This document shows positions 47,001-60,217 of a stretch of DNA of 64,000 bases, piece by piece. A model generated the notes under the pieces. It was not told where the DNA came from and made no database searches. It saw nothing but the letters and a program-made list of their open reading frames with translations. The stretch is taken from the NCBI GenBank assembly GCA_029964075.1, contig CM057147.1, forward strand, positions 25,441,513-25,505,512. The letters are read 5' to 3'. Source of the DNA: Patiria pectinifera (lineage: Eukaryota; Echinodermata; Asteroidea; Valvatida; Asterinidae). Made by a program: the position numbers and the translations under genes. Position 1 is the stretch's first letter; the number at the start of each line of letters is the position of its first letter.

Positions 47001-50000
47001 CCGGTCAATGAACGTGCTTGCTACGTGGCAGAAACATTGCATGCAGAAAGTGATACAACTTGGCCAACTTCATCTTCCACTATCATAGTTAAAAAATTAT
47101 TACATGGATGAATATTATTCATATACATTTCGCACATTCAACAGTAGTGTACCTACTGAACAACTGCATGAAACAGTCGTCATTAACCCGAGGGAAGTTC
47201 CAAGAACACTTTTCTGAAGTTCCCAACTGCAAAATAAACAAAGCCCTGTTTGCAACATTCACTGTAAACGACACACATGGGAAAACAAGATGAAACGACA
47301 ATACGGCATACCAGCTTTGGTCCTTTTAGACAGCTAGCTAAAACTTGATTTTTCAATAAGCAGCATTTTCCTTTCTTTTTTTTAACACTAAAAGCAAATC
47401 AACATGAAACTGAAATCACTTGAATTTGTTGTTATTTTTTTTCTCACAGTGCTATTCAGAGTATCAAATGGAAGAATGGCAGCAATAATAAATTCTATGA
47501 CATTTGCAAATTATTTAATTTTGCGAGATTCATGACGAAACTAAATTCAGAAACTTTCTCAGTGAAATTATCTTGCAATGCTCGATCAGATGATTGTCAT
47601 TCAAATTACAGTCGTCACACTTGACATCAGGCTGCCAAATAAACAAATTAAAAACTATCAAGTTGGACTTTGTTTGTGTAGATTTCGTTGGAGGCAAGGA
47701 ACAAACAAATCGTCGACTAATTGGACTCGCTTGGTTTCACGCCGAGCCATGACCCGCGTAAAACGCATCTCCTGAACCAGCTAACGAGTCGAGCACGCAT
47801 CATAGACACGCCACATGTGATCAGCTCTGTCTGCATGAACCTCCAAGCACATCGAATTCTCCAGATCTGATTATTTACACAAAATGGCAGACATGACTTG
47901 GCCGTTGTATCGTGCGCACGGTAATACCAGCGAGGATTTCTTTATTTTTAGACGGGGCCCGGGGCCAGATAACGCGGGCATCTCGCTCGTCAGCTCGCCG
48001 CTGCGCGCTGGTACCGCGGAGTGTTTACACCTTTTCCGTTAGAGAACTCGCCGCCACATGATAGCCGGTGTATTATACACCGCACCGAAGTTCAAAATAC
48101 CAGGCCCAGATATTGTAAATAAACGATTAAGACCGCTTAGTTTGGCACATGGTTCATAATTGTTTGAATAATGAGGCACGGCCAAGTTCAGAGATGATAC
48201 TGCTCTCATAAATTTCTGGCGAGAAACTGGTAATGTTGTCAGTTTGGGTCCAGCTTGCGTGATTTCGTTGAAACCGTGCTAGTGTATTCATTTTGACAAA
48301 ACTCACCAGGAAGAGGTGCTGGCTAACATTGAAAAAAAAAAGTTTACTCTGTTTTATTTGGTCTTATAACTAGGCCTACAGCAAATTTCCTAGTCAGTAA
48401 AACAGAAAAACAAACTTCTAATTTTCTCAGCCCTTCATCTTCTATCATCGCCATTTTTTTCTCAACTGGACTGCTTCGAGAAACAGTTTTGTTATCAATC
48501 AAACACCAAATCAAATAATTCCTTTTGGAAGAAAACAAATGACACCTTTTTTGCCGAAACTGAAAGATTGTCGAAAAGTGGGAGTGTCCCTTGTAGAGAA
48601 TTCCAGTTATTTTCGCCGACGATTTATCTCCTTGGTCATTTTCCATCAATCTTGCGAGTCCAGACATTTTTACAAGACCTTCGACCTTCCATTTTTGCCT
48701 CTAAGGTCGCGGGTTAATCACCTCATTTTTCACCCCTTTTTTATATGGGTTTTCCACATAATGTGGGTGTCAAATGTTATGACTTGCACATGTTTACGTG
48801 TCCTGGCCGGAGTCCGGAGGTGTGGGATATGGGGGACCGTGTCTGAACCGGTCAACACGCCGATGAAAACGCGTAAATCACGGCCCCGGCATTCGGCAGA
48901 TGTGGCCTGGTGGTATTTCCACTGCGAAGTTTCGTGTGCAGTGCTGTTTTTCCAATACCGGTTGGAAATGAATAGTGGAGGGGAGAGACACCGCGGGGTG
49001 CGGTCAACGAAATGGCGAGATTTTCCCCCAGAATCGAGAGTTTTCTGTGATTTATTTGTGTTGTTTTAGCAAGAAGTGACCCGATTTATAACAATCTGGA
49101 GTCTGGAGGGTTCGAAAGGGGGTGAAATCTAGTAGAGGTAGCCAATGTATTATGTCAAGGAGGCAAACCTGTCACGATCAAGTGTTTGAAGTGGGTCACC
49201 CGGTGTTTTGTGGCCCGCATATACTGGGAATAAACTAACCATGACTAATATAGAATAGAAACGATGGCTTGGTTCTCATTTGAAATGACAAAGTGACAAA
49301 ACGACGAAAATGTAATGAAGATAAATTAAAAGAGAGGTTTTGGAAGGGGCATATTTTTTTGTTTATGTTCACTGCCTATTTCATTAAGAAGAAAGACTAT
49401 TAGTTATTTTGCAAATCATGTCCCAAGTTGCCAAGTCCCATTTCTCATTTTTGATTCCACTTTCAAAGCAAGTGCCATCGTCTCAAAAAAGATTTGGTGG
49501 CATTATTTACAGCTTTCACATACTTTGCCAGAAGTCAAATATAAGCCTTTATCTTACATGGGCATCGAGTAAACAACTAACTTAAACCAAGGCACCACTT
49601 TTAAAAAAAAACACTTCTTCACAAAAAAATTCAAAATCTTTTTATTTGATGCACATGCATTAGGACGTTTTACTGCGAATAAAACACGGCGAAGTCGAAT
49701 TACATTTGTGGTATGTCAAGCGTGCGAATTATGAGTGTCCCCATGAAAAGCACCAACCAACACCCCTCTCTGTGCCCTCCAAGGGGGCTAGGGTCAGGGG
49801 GCGAGTGCGCCACTGTTTGGCGAAGTGAGTGTCAAAGTCTTGGAAGAAGTCAACCTTTCCTGGTGGGAAAGTGCAGGCACTATAACGGGTTTGAACGTTA
49901 CAAATCCCGTGAGTAATCGAGTTTGGATAAAATGCATGTAGCTGTAGTATACATTTTGGGTGTTAATAAACTTGTTATAATATGAAAGAGAAGTTCTCAT

Positions 50001-52030
50001 CACTTTGTTAAGAAAATAAGGATCATCTTCAGGTTCGAAAACGGGCGAATGCACCTGATGTGGTAATTTTTTTTTAGGATATCAGATCGAGGTATTCATT
50101 GGATAATTTTTGATGCTAATAGATTCCACGCTGCTACTAAATCCATTCAATTTTGCTCGTTCCATCTGAGCAAATTCGTTGTAATAAAAACATGAAAAAG
50201 AAGACCACTTGTCGTATATATTACAAACAGAAAGATCTACATCATGATCAATACAATTTCTACAATAAACACCATTAGCGAAGGACAGAGATAAATTGTA
50301 CTGACAAATTGACACAACTTGGCCGATACTTTCCAAAACTTATAATCTAGATATTGAGGTCGTCGACAACTAAAAATGAAATTGCCATTGCCCTTATTAC
50401 GACTACGATAGAAACAAAGGCAGTTTGTCCTTGTGTACGAGCCATTTTGATTGGTCGGGATATTGTTATTATCCCACACCTGTCGGTGTCAATCAAACAT
50501 GGCTGATACTGACCAATCAAGTAAGGTAACGAGGCTATAGAGTGAAGTCTGGAGGTAAGTGTGACCTTCCGTGTTAACTGTCTGGTGACAAAAAAACCCG
50601 AATGCAGATGGGCTATTTTAGTGATTCTACATCCCCCCCCCCTAAAAAAGGGACGAACTTTGGAAAGGTTCGTGTCAACCTCTGAAAACGGCCATGTGAT
50701 TCTGTCTAATTGATCCGATTGACATATTTTGGACAAAACATTTGAAAATGCGTCAAGGACACAAATGAATCCTTTTTCTGGAAATGATTGATTTTTTTTG
50801 TTTTTATTTCAACTATAAAACCATTAAAAACGATATTTTGGTCGGTCGCAAGTTGATCTTCTCAAACAATATACCAAATGGACAATAGTAGCTTGTGTAA
50901 TGTAGGCCTACATATACATGTAAAACCACAGTGTGAATACTGACTTCTGGAATAAACTGAGTAAATTGCATATTTACTTCGAACAACTTCGCCTTCAAAT
51001 ACGGGCCCACAACTTCTTATTCCCATCCTTGAGAATATATTTTAATGGGATATCAAGCTGTTTTGGAGATTGTGAGGGGGCAGTTATAATGGAGATACAT
51101 GGCGCAATTAATGCCGAGGTGAAATATGATATGATTGCCTATTACGGCGGGCGAGTTGCACGACCGAGTCGCTGACTGGTACCAATGCCGTGTTTGGGCG
51201 TCTTCTATAGAGGGGGAAGAATGAAAGCTTGGTATGGTAGAAAGACTCTCCTATATGCACTGCATGCAAAATAATACGCCCTTATTGACATGTTTACATG
51301 CAAATATCAACATTCTTTATTGTTTGATATCTTTTTTTTCATGTAATATAATGTAACCTACTTGTTAATTGTAAAGATGTTTTCGGAACTGAGACACCGC
51401 TGAAGGCGCTTTTTAACACGGAAAATTAAAGGATGCCTAACTAGTTGCACACGTACTGGCGTGTGAAAAACTGATATAATTTATGTATCCCAGTTTTTCA
51501 TGTAAAGCCTCACAATGAAAGGCTTTTTTTCAAAGAAACTGAATCCACGGGGAAGTGTATTGATTGTGACGTCACCCACACCGAACCATCCGTTTGCCAA
51601 ACATTCCTCATTTATTAATGTCGGACGTCATGCATTTAGTTTGTAGAATTTCAGTTGGTATAATATTAGAGTATAATGCGATTATTTTTGCTCTGAAACG
51701 TCCAAAAGTTCTGAAAAGTCAAGTTGCCTTTGGCTACCATGAAATCAATCCATAGCCTTGTGGTTTTCAAGTGCTTTCGTTTTCGAAACAGTTCAGGTTT
51801 TTTTCACTGAACAACACTACCATGGCCCAGCGTCCAAGACCACACAACATCAGCAAACAAAATTGGCTCTGTCAAGTCGAAACGGTTAATTTAAATCAAC
51901 AAGCACAATAACGGAGATGGATCTCGACCCTTGACCATGTGGTCTGGGGCCTTGACGCTCAACAGAAGAATTGTGGGAAAGTGAACTGAATGCTGTGGTT
52001 TGTTCACATAGGAAAAGATACACATACTTC
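44058..52030. other. Intergenic, no gene recognised
   Basis: This is the longest repeat-poor stretch in the window. A CAGA tetranucleotide run lies at about 44701-44722 and a C tract at 50634-50642. The block 47880-48190 is GC-richer and has the forkhead-like site listed separately. The 176-codon frame at 48539-49069 is featureless. No exon is supported. Confidence 0.3.
48114..48124 (+). promoter_or_regulatory. Forkhead-type binding site in a GC-richer block
   Basis: TGTAAATAAAC matches the core forkhead (FOX) consensus. It is followed by CGATTAAG and, about 30 bp on, by CATAATTG. The surrounding block 47880-48190 looks like an enhancer candidate, but this is inference from motifs alone. Confidence 0.25.
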
Positions 52031-52203
52031 CAATAGACCATTATCATGTTGCGGCCATCTTGATTTTTCCCATTCAAATCAACGTAACCAAAGCGAGGCT
52101 GGAAGGAAAAAAAGGCTGGTTCCTTTTTGCACAAAACACACTATACTGTTATTGGATGCAGGGAACATGACTGAAATGGTGGCAGCTTGATAAAGGTCTA
52201 TTG
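52031..52203 (+). repeat. 173 bp MITE, solo complete copy (family of the nested 23118 element)
   Basis: The left end CAATAGACCATTATCATG (52031-52048) and the reverse complement of the right end, CAATAGACCTTTATCAAG, differ at 2 of 18 positions, and the inverted repeat continues into TGCGGCCAT against TGCCACCAT. It aligns closely with 23118-23277. It is non-coding and the target-site duplication is unclear. Confidence 0.88.
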
Positions 52204-55200
52204 TATACTGCGTGGATAATGATGAACTCTACGTGGAGAATGACGTCAAACTCATCTCGTTTAAAACAATTTGTCGATTCTAGATTATTTTGCTTAAAAC
52301 ACTTCGAGCTGTTTCTCCTTTATTTTGCTTTTTAAGAATAATGTACGTTTCTAAAATGACAATTTGAAGGCGGTTGAACGTCACAACGAAATTTAACAGT
52401 GTAGGGGGGGGGGAGAAGAAAAATCAAAGGGATTCAATTTCACTTTGTTTTTATTCGCCGCTGCCTATGCGAATCAGGTGCATCATCCATAACATAACGA
52501 CATTCGTATCTTATTTAATCAATTACGCTTCGTACTTGGAGTATCAAAATGATATTCAATATATTAGGCCTTGTAAGGACCGGTTAGGCGAGGAATCAAT
52601 CAAAAGATAGCGGAGATAATCCCCTCGGCGTCTGCGAGAAGAATCCGTCATTGCATGCATGCGTCCCGCATGGCGTATCTGCTTCTCCACTGCCGGACAG
52701 TGATTCAACGAAGATTCCAATTTGAGAGGCAATATCTCATGCACTTAAGGCGGGAATTTGCAGGAGGAACGCCCAAGGAGAACCGCATGCCGGCTTGGGT
52801 TGGACAGCATAGTTTCCAAAATGAAAACACGGTGTTGTTATTTCTCTAATGGCTCCCAGAGATTAGCGGACGAATGTCAGGAATGGCATTGGAATTGGAA
52901 TATCGCGGCCCCTTTTATGATTGCAGTTGGGAGACTACCGCGCGCGTGGAGAGTAGTCCAGAAATACGGTGAAAGTATTCGTCTTGATGTCGCACTGTTG
53001 GTGATATTGATGATAGGAATTGTTAGAGTAATTAAGACAGTGTAGTTTTGCATTCATTATAATTTTGTTATTGGTTTGTATTTCGTTAGTGCCAATTTTT
53101 GTGAAACGTTTACTTATTCATGTTTGTTTACAGTAAAAGTCAAAGTGAAAGCAGAATTCTCTTTTCCAATAACCACGGTGCTGTATCGGAACAATTCAGT
53201 TCCAAAATGTACCTTTTGGAAGTGGTAGTTTGTGAGAAAGAGCGAGCCATAACAATTTGGGCTCACGCCAAAACCCATGACTCTCAAATCTTAACAGCCC
53301 ATAGATTTGACCAATGCACAATTGATCAATTTTTTTCGTGATGTTAAATGTTAAGTTTCATTTACATTGAATGTTATTAAGCTGTTTACAGAGCAGAACT
53401 GGTATGCTACCTTATCGCTTGACAGATGGCCCACTTCAACCAAACATGAATCTCCCTTCTGTTGTTTATATGTCCCATACTTGTAGATTAAATTGTTCAA
53501 ATTTCAATTTATAACCAACATCTTCTTCATCTTAAATAAGGAGAAAAAAACCAATGCCGAATTTGAAGCTCCCGTGTCAGAAAGAAACAAGACATACTTC
53601 TAGGGGAAAATGTTGCCAAGATCTTAGCTGAGAATTTTCCAAAAGCAAGGGGCGGAATTTTGTTCTTCGTTCAAAAGAAGCAAGCAAGAGAGATTTACAG
53701 CTGCCCATGGCCTTGTCAGAACAGCACGGCTCGAAATGACTTCATTTATAAAAGGTTCCGTAAATGTTTAGATTTGTAACAAACAGCACTAAATCCAGCC
53801 GACAACCAGTGGCGATTTATATTTGAATGTCCCTTGGAAGAAGGAAAAAACCCGCCGACTGGAAAATTTGATTTAGAGACGAGGGGGGAGAATTAGGGTG
53901 AGGCCGGCCGAACGGATTGAATAATGATGAGAATAATAGGTGCGGTAATGTGCCACGGGTGCACTCCGTCCATGGGAAAGATAGACCTTTTACTCTCAGC
54001 GGCCATGTTTGAGGTGTGTCATTGTTATTTAAATTCTGTAAAAACTGAATGAACTAGAGGTCTACTCAAGCCTGTCCCTGTAGAGCTAAAACACAAACCC
54101 CAAAGATGGCTCCGATGCTAACGGTCAATGCTGGAGAACAGGGGATCATTTTGCATGTGGTGGTTAAGGGGTGATGGCGGTGATAATGGTGAAACTAATG
54201 AGGTTATGGTGGTGACAATGAACACGGTAGAGAGGGTTGCTTATAGGCGTGATGGTGCTGATGGAGCACGGTGTGGCGCACTGGGTTAAAGATGGTGATG
54301 GAGGAAGGGTTGTGACGGTGTGGAAATAAGTTTAAGTTTAACACTAGAAAAATCCCGTTCATTAGAGAACTTAATACCTTTTCTACTTTAATTTAAAAAT
54401 TGAAAGTATTGAAATGTAACTTTTAAAATGCAGCAACATGTCAACTTTCGTCTATAACCTTGGATACACGTCTGTATATAACCTAAAATGGTGTCGTAAT
54501 AGCGCCCTCTCTCGTTCTTGAATGAAGTCTACGGTGGTGGTGATTACGGATGATGATGGTAGAAAGAACGTGATGAAGATGAGAACGACGATGTTGATAA
54601 GATACTAATTGTATGTAGTCAGAGTGGTACGACCGAATTGAGACTTAGATTGTACCGAACAAAACATATTCCTCGCTGGATCAATAAGGCCGAGATATTT
54701 CGATGGTTGGATTGTTGGAATGTATAGATTACATGTTATGCTCCACCTCTGTTTTGTGGAGGACTCACGATACCTATTTTTAGTAAACAAGATCATAAGA
54801 TAACAAAATAGGCCTACTTCACATTTCCAAACTTCCTCTCAAAAAATACATTTATACATCCCAGTTTCAGTATCTTCATCGAGGAGTCCCAATCCGCTCT
54901 CAGGCAGGGCTAGGGCCCCTAATTACACCTTTACATTAACCAGATCCCCCCTTCCCTCGCGAGAAACATATGGCTACAATCTTCTTGTTGGCGGAAATGA
55001 GTTTCCGTGTTGTTCAATTCACTGATTTTCCGGGGTTTCACAGCTCGCAAGTTGGCGTCCGGTTGGCAGGTCCCGGTCAATTTAGCGCTGCACGCCAAGC
55101 TACCGGGGCGACTCAACCCGATGATGTTACCCGAGGAAGAAGGGAAAAAAGCTCAGAGACCCCAGGTTTAACCCGTTCACGCTCTGCATAAAGTGGTGAA

Positions 55201-57456
55201 AAGTCCCATGTTCCACTTAAGTGATCAAATTAATGGGCTGGTGAATATGTTTCAGTATCGATCTCCAGATAGATTATGAAGTCTGGAAACTAGACAAAAA
55301 TGGCCGCCATCATGTTCCTGGATGAACACACATGCCCGTAGAACCGAGGATAACTAATAAAATACCTAAATAAACGAATATCACCGAATGATATTGGATG
55401 TTGCGTTTGAACTCGTGTTCGAATCATTTTTGTCCGTGGAAATTAAAAGAATGGTGGTGCGTCCCCCCCCCTCCTCCCCGCAAAGAATCAAAACAGCGAG
55501 CGCAAATTCATTTTGAAGGCAAAAGACGGGTACCCCCGCAAAAAAATCTGACTATGCACTGATTACGCCATGTGCATTGTGCACCAACGAAACTTACGAG
55601 CAAACTTCGGATTTGGGCATCTGGCATGCAATTATCAGAATATAACATTTCGCTTTTAAACTGTGTGACGAAAAATAAGTCTTTTTTTTAAAAATGAAAT
55701 CACGGCTTTAATTATTGTACCAAGCGAAGCTGATTTACCCGATCATGATCGGGTAGGGCGTATTTATGTTGAGGTTGAAAATGTGGGAGTAATGTAAATG
55801 GGTGATTTGGTTGAAAAAAAAACAGTCATAGAAATGCAAGAGATACCAAATTAGAAACTAATAGCCCATTAGGCTAACAGATTATCATGTAACAGTCAAT
55901 TTGACAGTTCTGTTGGGAAGTGCAATATCTGGGAAGATTGATGTTGGAAGAGTAACTGCCTTAAAAATGAAATCCCAAGAAATAAACTGTATTTCAAGAA
56001 ATTAAAAGCCCATTCGGAGGTTTATAGATGAGGCAAACATGTTCCTGTAGCCAGAGGTAGCTGTTATATACCTTAAAATAACATAACAATGTATTGCGGG
56101 TGATAAAACATATGTAACAACTAAAATAAGTTCTAATACAAGTGCCTACACCTGTGTAAAGACAATTCAGGAAGGAAAAGGCACTTATCGCTGTACACAT
56201 TAAGTAGTAAAAGAAAAATGCAGAAATCTCTGGAATAACCGCGAGCGATGGCGTGACTCAAGAGTATCGTTTGACCGTAGGAAGGTCTACAGACACGGTA
56301 GACTCGTCTCCCCTTCGCACGCTGCTCACCTATTTGCTGCTCCAGTTGGCAGAGCTGTGGCTACAGATGAGGATGCGCTGGGATATTAAAAACGTCCGAT
56401 CGGGGGTAGCCGGCCATGGCTTCGGGCTACGGATGCGGTCATGGGCAGCTCACTAAACCGTACACACTGTAATGAGCTGAGGGTGAGAAAGCGGCAAGGG
56501 GCGCTCCGGCTTGAAATTGTTTTTTTTTTCTGGTTCTAAACTTAGATGGTTAGTTCGCCACTGCACTGTTATTCTAACAACGAACCATTTAAAAAAACTT
56601 TCTACTTTATCAATCACTTCGCATACACAATACACCTGTTTTATTACGTATATTGACTTAATTCAAAGTAATGAATTCGTAATTCTCTTGTATAACAACT
56701 TCGTTAACTCTCGATGAAAATCATGAAAGATGTACTGTATATAACAAAATGATGATAAACATTTCACCAAACGAAGATGTAACTATTGATCTTCGATTTT
56801 CTTTACCATAGAAAATCGAACATTTAGAGTTGTTTACTATACCGACTTCTTTTTATAACGAAAGGAAATAGTTATGGTAATCAAACACTTCGACAATTAC
56901 CAATGTTTTGGTAACGAAACAGCAGCACCCCTTCTGGTTTCTAGTAAAACAATAGCCCGATCTGAAAGAATTACCAAAAGTCCAGAAACTTTCTCAACGA
57001 TTCTAAATTGCGTTCAAAAGTTGGATTTTGATACGCAAAATTTACACATAGGCACTACTTTCATACTTTATCACATGATGGAAAATTCCCTGCAACAACA
57101 AAAAATAATGTTGAGGTTACATTACGCAGATTTCTGGGCTGAAATGGATCTCTTAAAAATGCCGCATTATGGCAAAATATCATCCCCCTGTGTGTCATTT
57201 ACACGGCAGGTTGAGACCGTGCAGAGCCCGCCGTCCTCACCTGCTGAAGCCCCCGTTATAGCAGGCACTAAACGCGGGCCTTACACAGTGCCGCCGCTAG
57301 ACTACAAATGGGAACAGTGTTATTTACGGTTTTATTATTTAAAGTTTAGTAACAGAATAAGGTAGTTAACAGTCCTTTCTTGCCACTAAAAAGACCTGGA
57401 ATGTCAGGTATCTGGTGTCGGTAAATATGTGCGTCTAACTCGGACAACAAGTTCTC
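52204..57456. other. Intergenic, no gene recognised
   Basis: Imperfect GGTGATGATGG-type repeats are at about 54165-54330 and 54533-54600. A C tract is at 55464-55472. A perfect 20 bp palindrome is at 55736-55755. A hairpin with TTCGATTTTCT arms and a 7 nt loop is at 56792-56820. The 163-codon frame at 56874-57365 has no domain. Confidence 0.35.
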
Positions 57457-57683
57457 TCTAAATTCCAAAGAGTGAAATTAGGGACTAGACGTTTTAGAGT
57501 GAAAATCACTCTCATGTTTGATTGAAATAGTCTGAAATAAGAACCACTTCAGACGAAGCTCGAGTGAAAACTCGATCTTTACGATTGAAGGAATTTCACT
57601 CTAAAACGTCTAGTCCCTAACTTCCGACGGTGAGAGTGAATCTTCACTTGAATGGAGTGAGTTTTCACTCTTTGGAATTTAGA
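57457..57683. repeat. 227 bp foldback with nested inverted repeats and AGTGAA motifs
   Basis: The outer arms TCTAAATTCCAAAGAGTGAA (57457-57476) are perfectly mirrored at the right end (57664-57683). An inner 27 bp perfect inverted repeat, starting TTAGGGACTAGACG, occupies 57478-57504 and 57594-57620. The motif GAGTGAA or its complement recurs about eight times. It is non-coding. Confidence 0.85.
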
Positions 57684-57755
57684 CAGTTGGCAAAACCAGT
57701 TTTATTTTTTGACAGGTGTCTGAGAGAAATCAGCTTGTGATTCGAAAACTTCTTA

Positions 57756-57832
57756 CGCAGTTATGTGTGATGAAAATCCGGTAAATGAATCTCGCGCAGT
57801 TATGTGTGATGAAAATCCGGTAAATGAATCTC
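57756..57832 (+). repeat. Exact tandem duplication, two 38 bp units, period 39
   Basis: The unit begins CGCAGTTATGTGTGATG and ends AAATGAATCTC. Copies at 57756-57793 and 57795-57832 are identical, implying a recent duplication, an assembly artefact or ongoing slippage. Confidence 0.9.
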
Positions 57833-58116
57833 AGTCCGTGTCACCGAAACAACTATTTTTCTGAATCTGAATTGTAAAATATGGCGTCGTTTCATCGCGG
57901 AAACTCCCCCTGCCAAAAAGATGAATGAGAACGGAATTCCCTGCGTCAGTCTTGCCGTTTGTTGAGGGACCAGTTGAAAACGATTTATTTGTAAACAGTC
58001 GAGTTGTTGACAAGCCTTGTGCGCTGCGCTGGTGGCTTGGGGAAGCACGGGAGTGCGGCGGAGCTGGGCCAGCAAGGGGAAGTGCAAAGTAACGACACGG
58101 CCGTCCATTTTTTTTT

Positions 58117-58431
58117 ACCTCCGCCAAAGAGGTTATGTTTTCATCGGATTTGGTTAGTTAGTTTGTTGGTTGGTTGGTTTGTCTGTTAACAAGATAACTT
58201 ATAAAGTTATGGACGGATTTGCATGAACAAAAAATACGGGTGGTCCTTGGTACAAGTACAAATTGATTAGATTTTGGAAGTGATCCGGATCTGGGTCTGG
58301 ATCCAGGATTTTTTGAAAGGATTCTTCACCATTTATGCGAGTATTTCTTTTGGGTGTACTGACAGTATGGCGGGAAATTGTTCAGCCTTGGCGGAGGTTT
58401 GCGCTCTCTGAGTGCTTTCTAGTTCATTCAT
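58117..58431 (+). repeat. Dispersed element with ACCTCCGCCAA ends
   Basis: The left end ACCTCCGCCAA (58117-58127) is followed by GAGGTTATGTTTTCATCGG. The inverted form TTGGCGGAGGT (58388-58398) is followed by TTGCGCTCTCTGAGTGC. I recall very similar sequences as repeats in many animal genomes. A TTGG microsatellite lies inside (about 58154-58180). No complete coding frame is present. The boundaries include the conserved right tail. Confidence 0.7.
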
Positions 58432-60057
58432 GATTCATGCCAAATTCAAAGTATTTCACAACACTTAAAACTTTGAATCATAACAAAATCAGTTTGACAA
58501 CTACTGTTTAACAAACTTGGTATGGTTGCAAAACATAATCAACCCCCTTCAAATTACATTGGAAAAGTTTCATCCTTAGTGTTTTAATAATTTGGTGAAT
58601 TACTGGAACACTAATTGGAATAATTATCAGTCAACTTGGACAAGAGAATCACCTGGTCTACTTTTGACACCTCAACGAGTTTCGCAGCAGCATTCAATTC
58701 ATCAACGAAAAAATGAGATGGTAACATTTCATTCCTTGATTTTAAGGTTCCATGCAGGCGAGGTAGCAAGTTCACCCGCACATCTGGAAACGAACGCATA
58801 AACATGTACAAAAGTCATGTACATGTATACTGACAGCTTCCACCACAGCGGTTCATCCCACAATCCCAAGATCAAGGCTTCTGATGAGCATTTTTTGTTC
58901 CTTCATAATGTTAAATTATCTTTAATAATGTAAAAGGACTGTTTATATTAATTAATTTATTAGCCCATTTTAAGTTGTTGTAACAATTTAAAAGTAGTCA
59001 CAATTTAATGTTTTGGCACAGTTGATGGCGAACGACAGCAAACATTTCACCCGCGATTACTCGTCTTGTGTACTTGAATTTCAAATCTATTAAAGGTGTT
59101 CAAATCATATAATCAGAATCCAGGATGAAGTGAAGTATTAAAGTTATCCTAAAGTTTCAAGATGTTCTAAAATTGCAAACAAATTGGTGAAAAGAAGCAC
59201 ATTCATCCGTCTCCATGCTAAATAACTGGTTTTGTCCAACTTGAGCGGGTCCTGAAGCGGTACTCTACGGGGTGAGCCACGGGCGCTCGTACACATTCTC
59301 CGGGTGACACCCTTGGCCCGTATCACGCCCTGCATTTGACCCGGGTGTAAGGCGATACTCGCTGACTGTCTCTGCCCAAAATGGCCCCCTTGAGGTCACA
59401 TGCCATAACGCGAGGGCACAGCGAGTGGTGTGAAGAAAGAATTGGAAAAATGGCCGCTATAAGAATCTGATAAATTGTAAACAGCACGGACCTGTTTGCG
59501 ACTGTTACAACTTTGAAATTAACATTATCGACTTATTTCATTGTCTGTTTTTTTTTAACTCGGCAATATGAATAATAATATGATAACAATATGTTTATTA
59601 ATTTACATAAATAACACTTGTTAATTTACATATATAACATTCTTCGTTGATAGATGGTACCGTCGATTGAATCCACAAATACTATGAATTATACTGTAGG
59701 GGTGCAATGAAAAAAAATCGCCAAATGTTCATGCCTTTGTGCGTGAGAAATGTGATTGACAACAACCTAAAGTTTCTGTAACAACTGATAGAGAACAGAA
59801 AACAAGAAGTAGTTTCTAGTTAAAATGCATCACAATCGACGACACTTTTAAGACACTGCCACTTTTAAATTATATACGTCAAATGATTCTCCAATTACCG
59901 TCGGACTCGGAAGCCAACTTATGTTATCCGTATTCGCTGTCTGATTCACGTGTTTTCAAAAACCGTTCTTAGAAACTATTCCATAATAAGATAATATTGC
60001 TCTGATGGACTCCCAACTGATGCATTATCGTCGTGTTTAAAACAAAAGGGGGAAATA
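58432..60057. other. Intergenic, nothing recognised
   Basis: AT-rich overall, with a GC-richer block at 59230-59350. No exon or paired repeat was seen. Confidence 0.35.
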
Positions 60058-60217
60058 CACTTGCAACATGATTTAGACTCATTGTCGTTTCTCCCAGCAA
60101 TTATGAACACAAAAACGTTAAACAGGTAAGTGTAACAATATTCGTTATAAAATACTAACCCCAACTCCGTCCATTTCTGAAAATTACAGCAAAAGCCAAT
60201 GTCGTATATTACCTTAA
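60058..60217 (-). repeat. Fragment of the TTAA-flanked family (fourth copy)
   Basis: This aligns with the last ~160 bp of the copy at 62060-62576, including the block TTTCTGAAAATTACAGCAAA, and ends in TTAA at 60214-60217. It is more diverged than the complete copies and lacks the palindromic core. It is an old truncated insertion in the orientation of the 62060 copy. Confidence 0.7.

Noticed and set aside
48539..49069. 176-codon open frame on the + strand
   Set aside because: No recognisable domain, no splice or codon signal, overlaps frames on the other strand. A frame of this size is near what chance gives in 64 kb.
52758..53045. 95-codon frame with hydrophobic C-terminus
   Set aside because: No signal peptide, domain or transcript signal; not distinguishable from chance.
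54165..54600. Regular-looking GGTGATGATGG spacing considered as a CRISPR-like or satellite array
   Set aside because: Units are imperfect and irregular with no conserved spacers; a degenerate microsatellite in eukaryotic DNA.
56874..57365. 163-codon open frame on the + strand
   Set aside because: No family recognised and composition is like the flanks. By a rough stop-frequency estimate about one such frame is expected by chance. Protein search would settle it.
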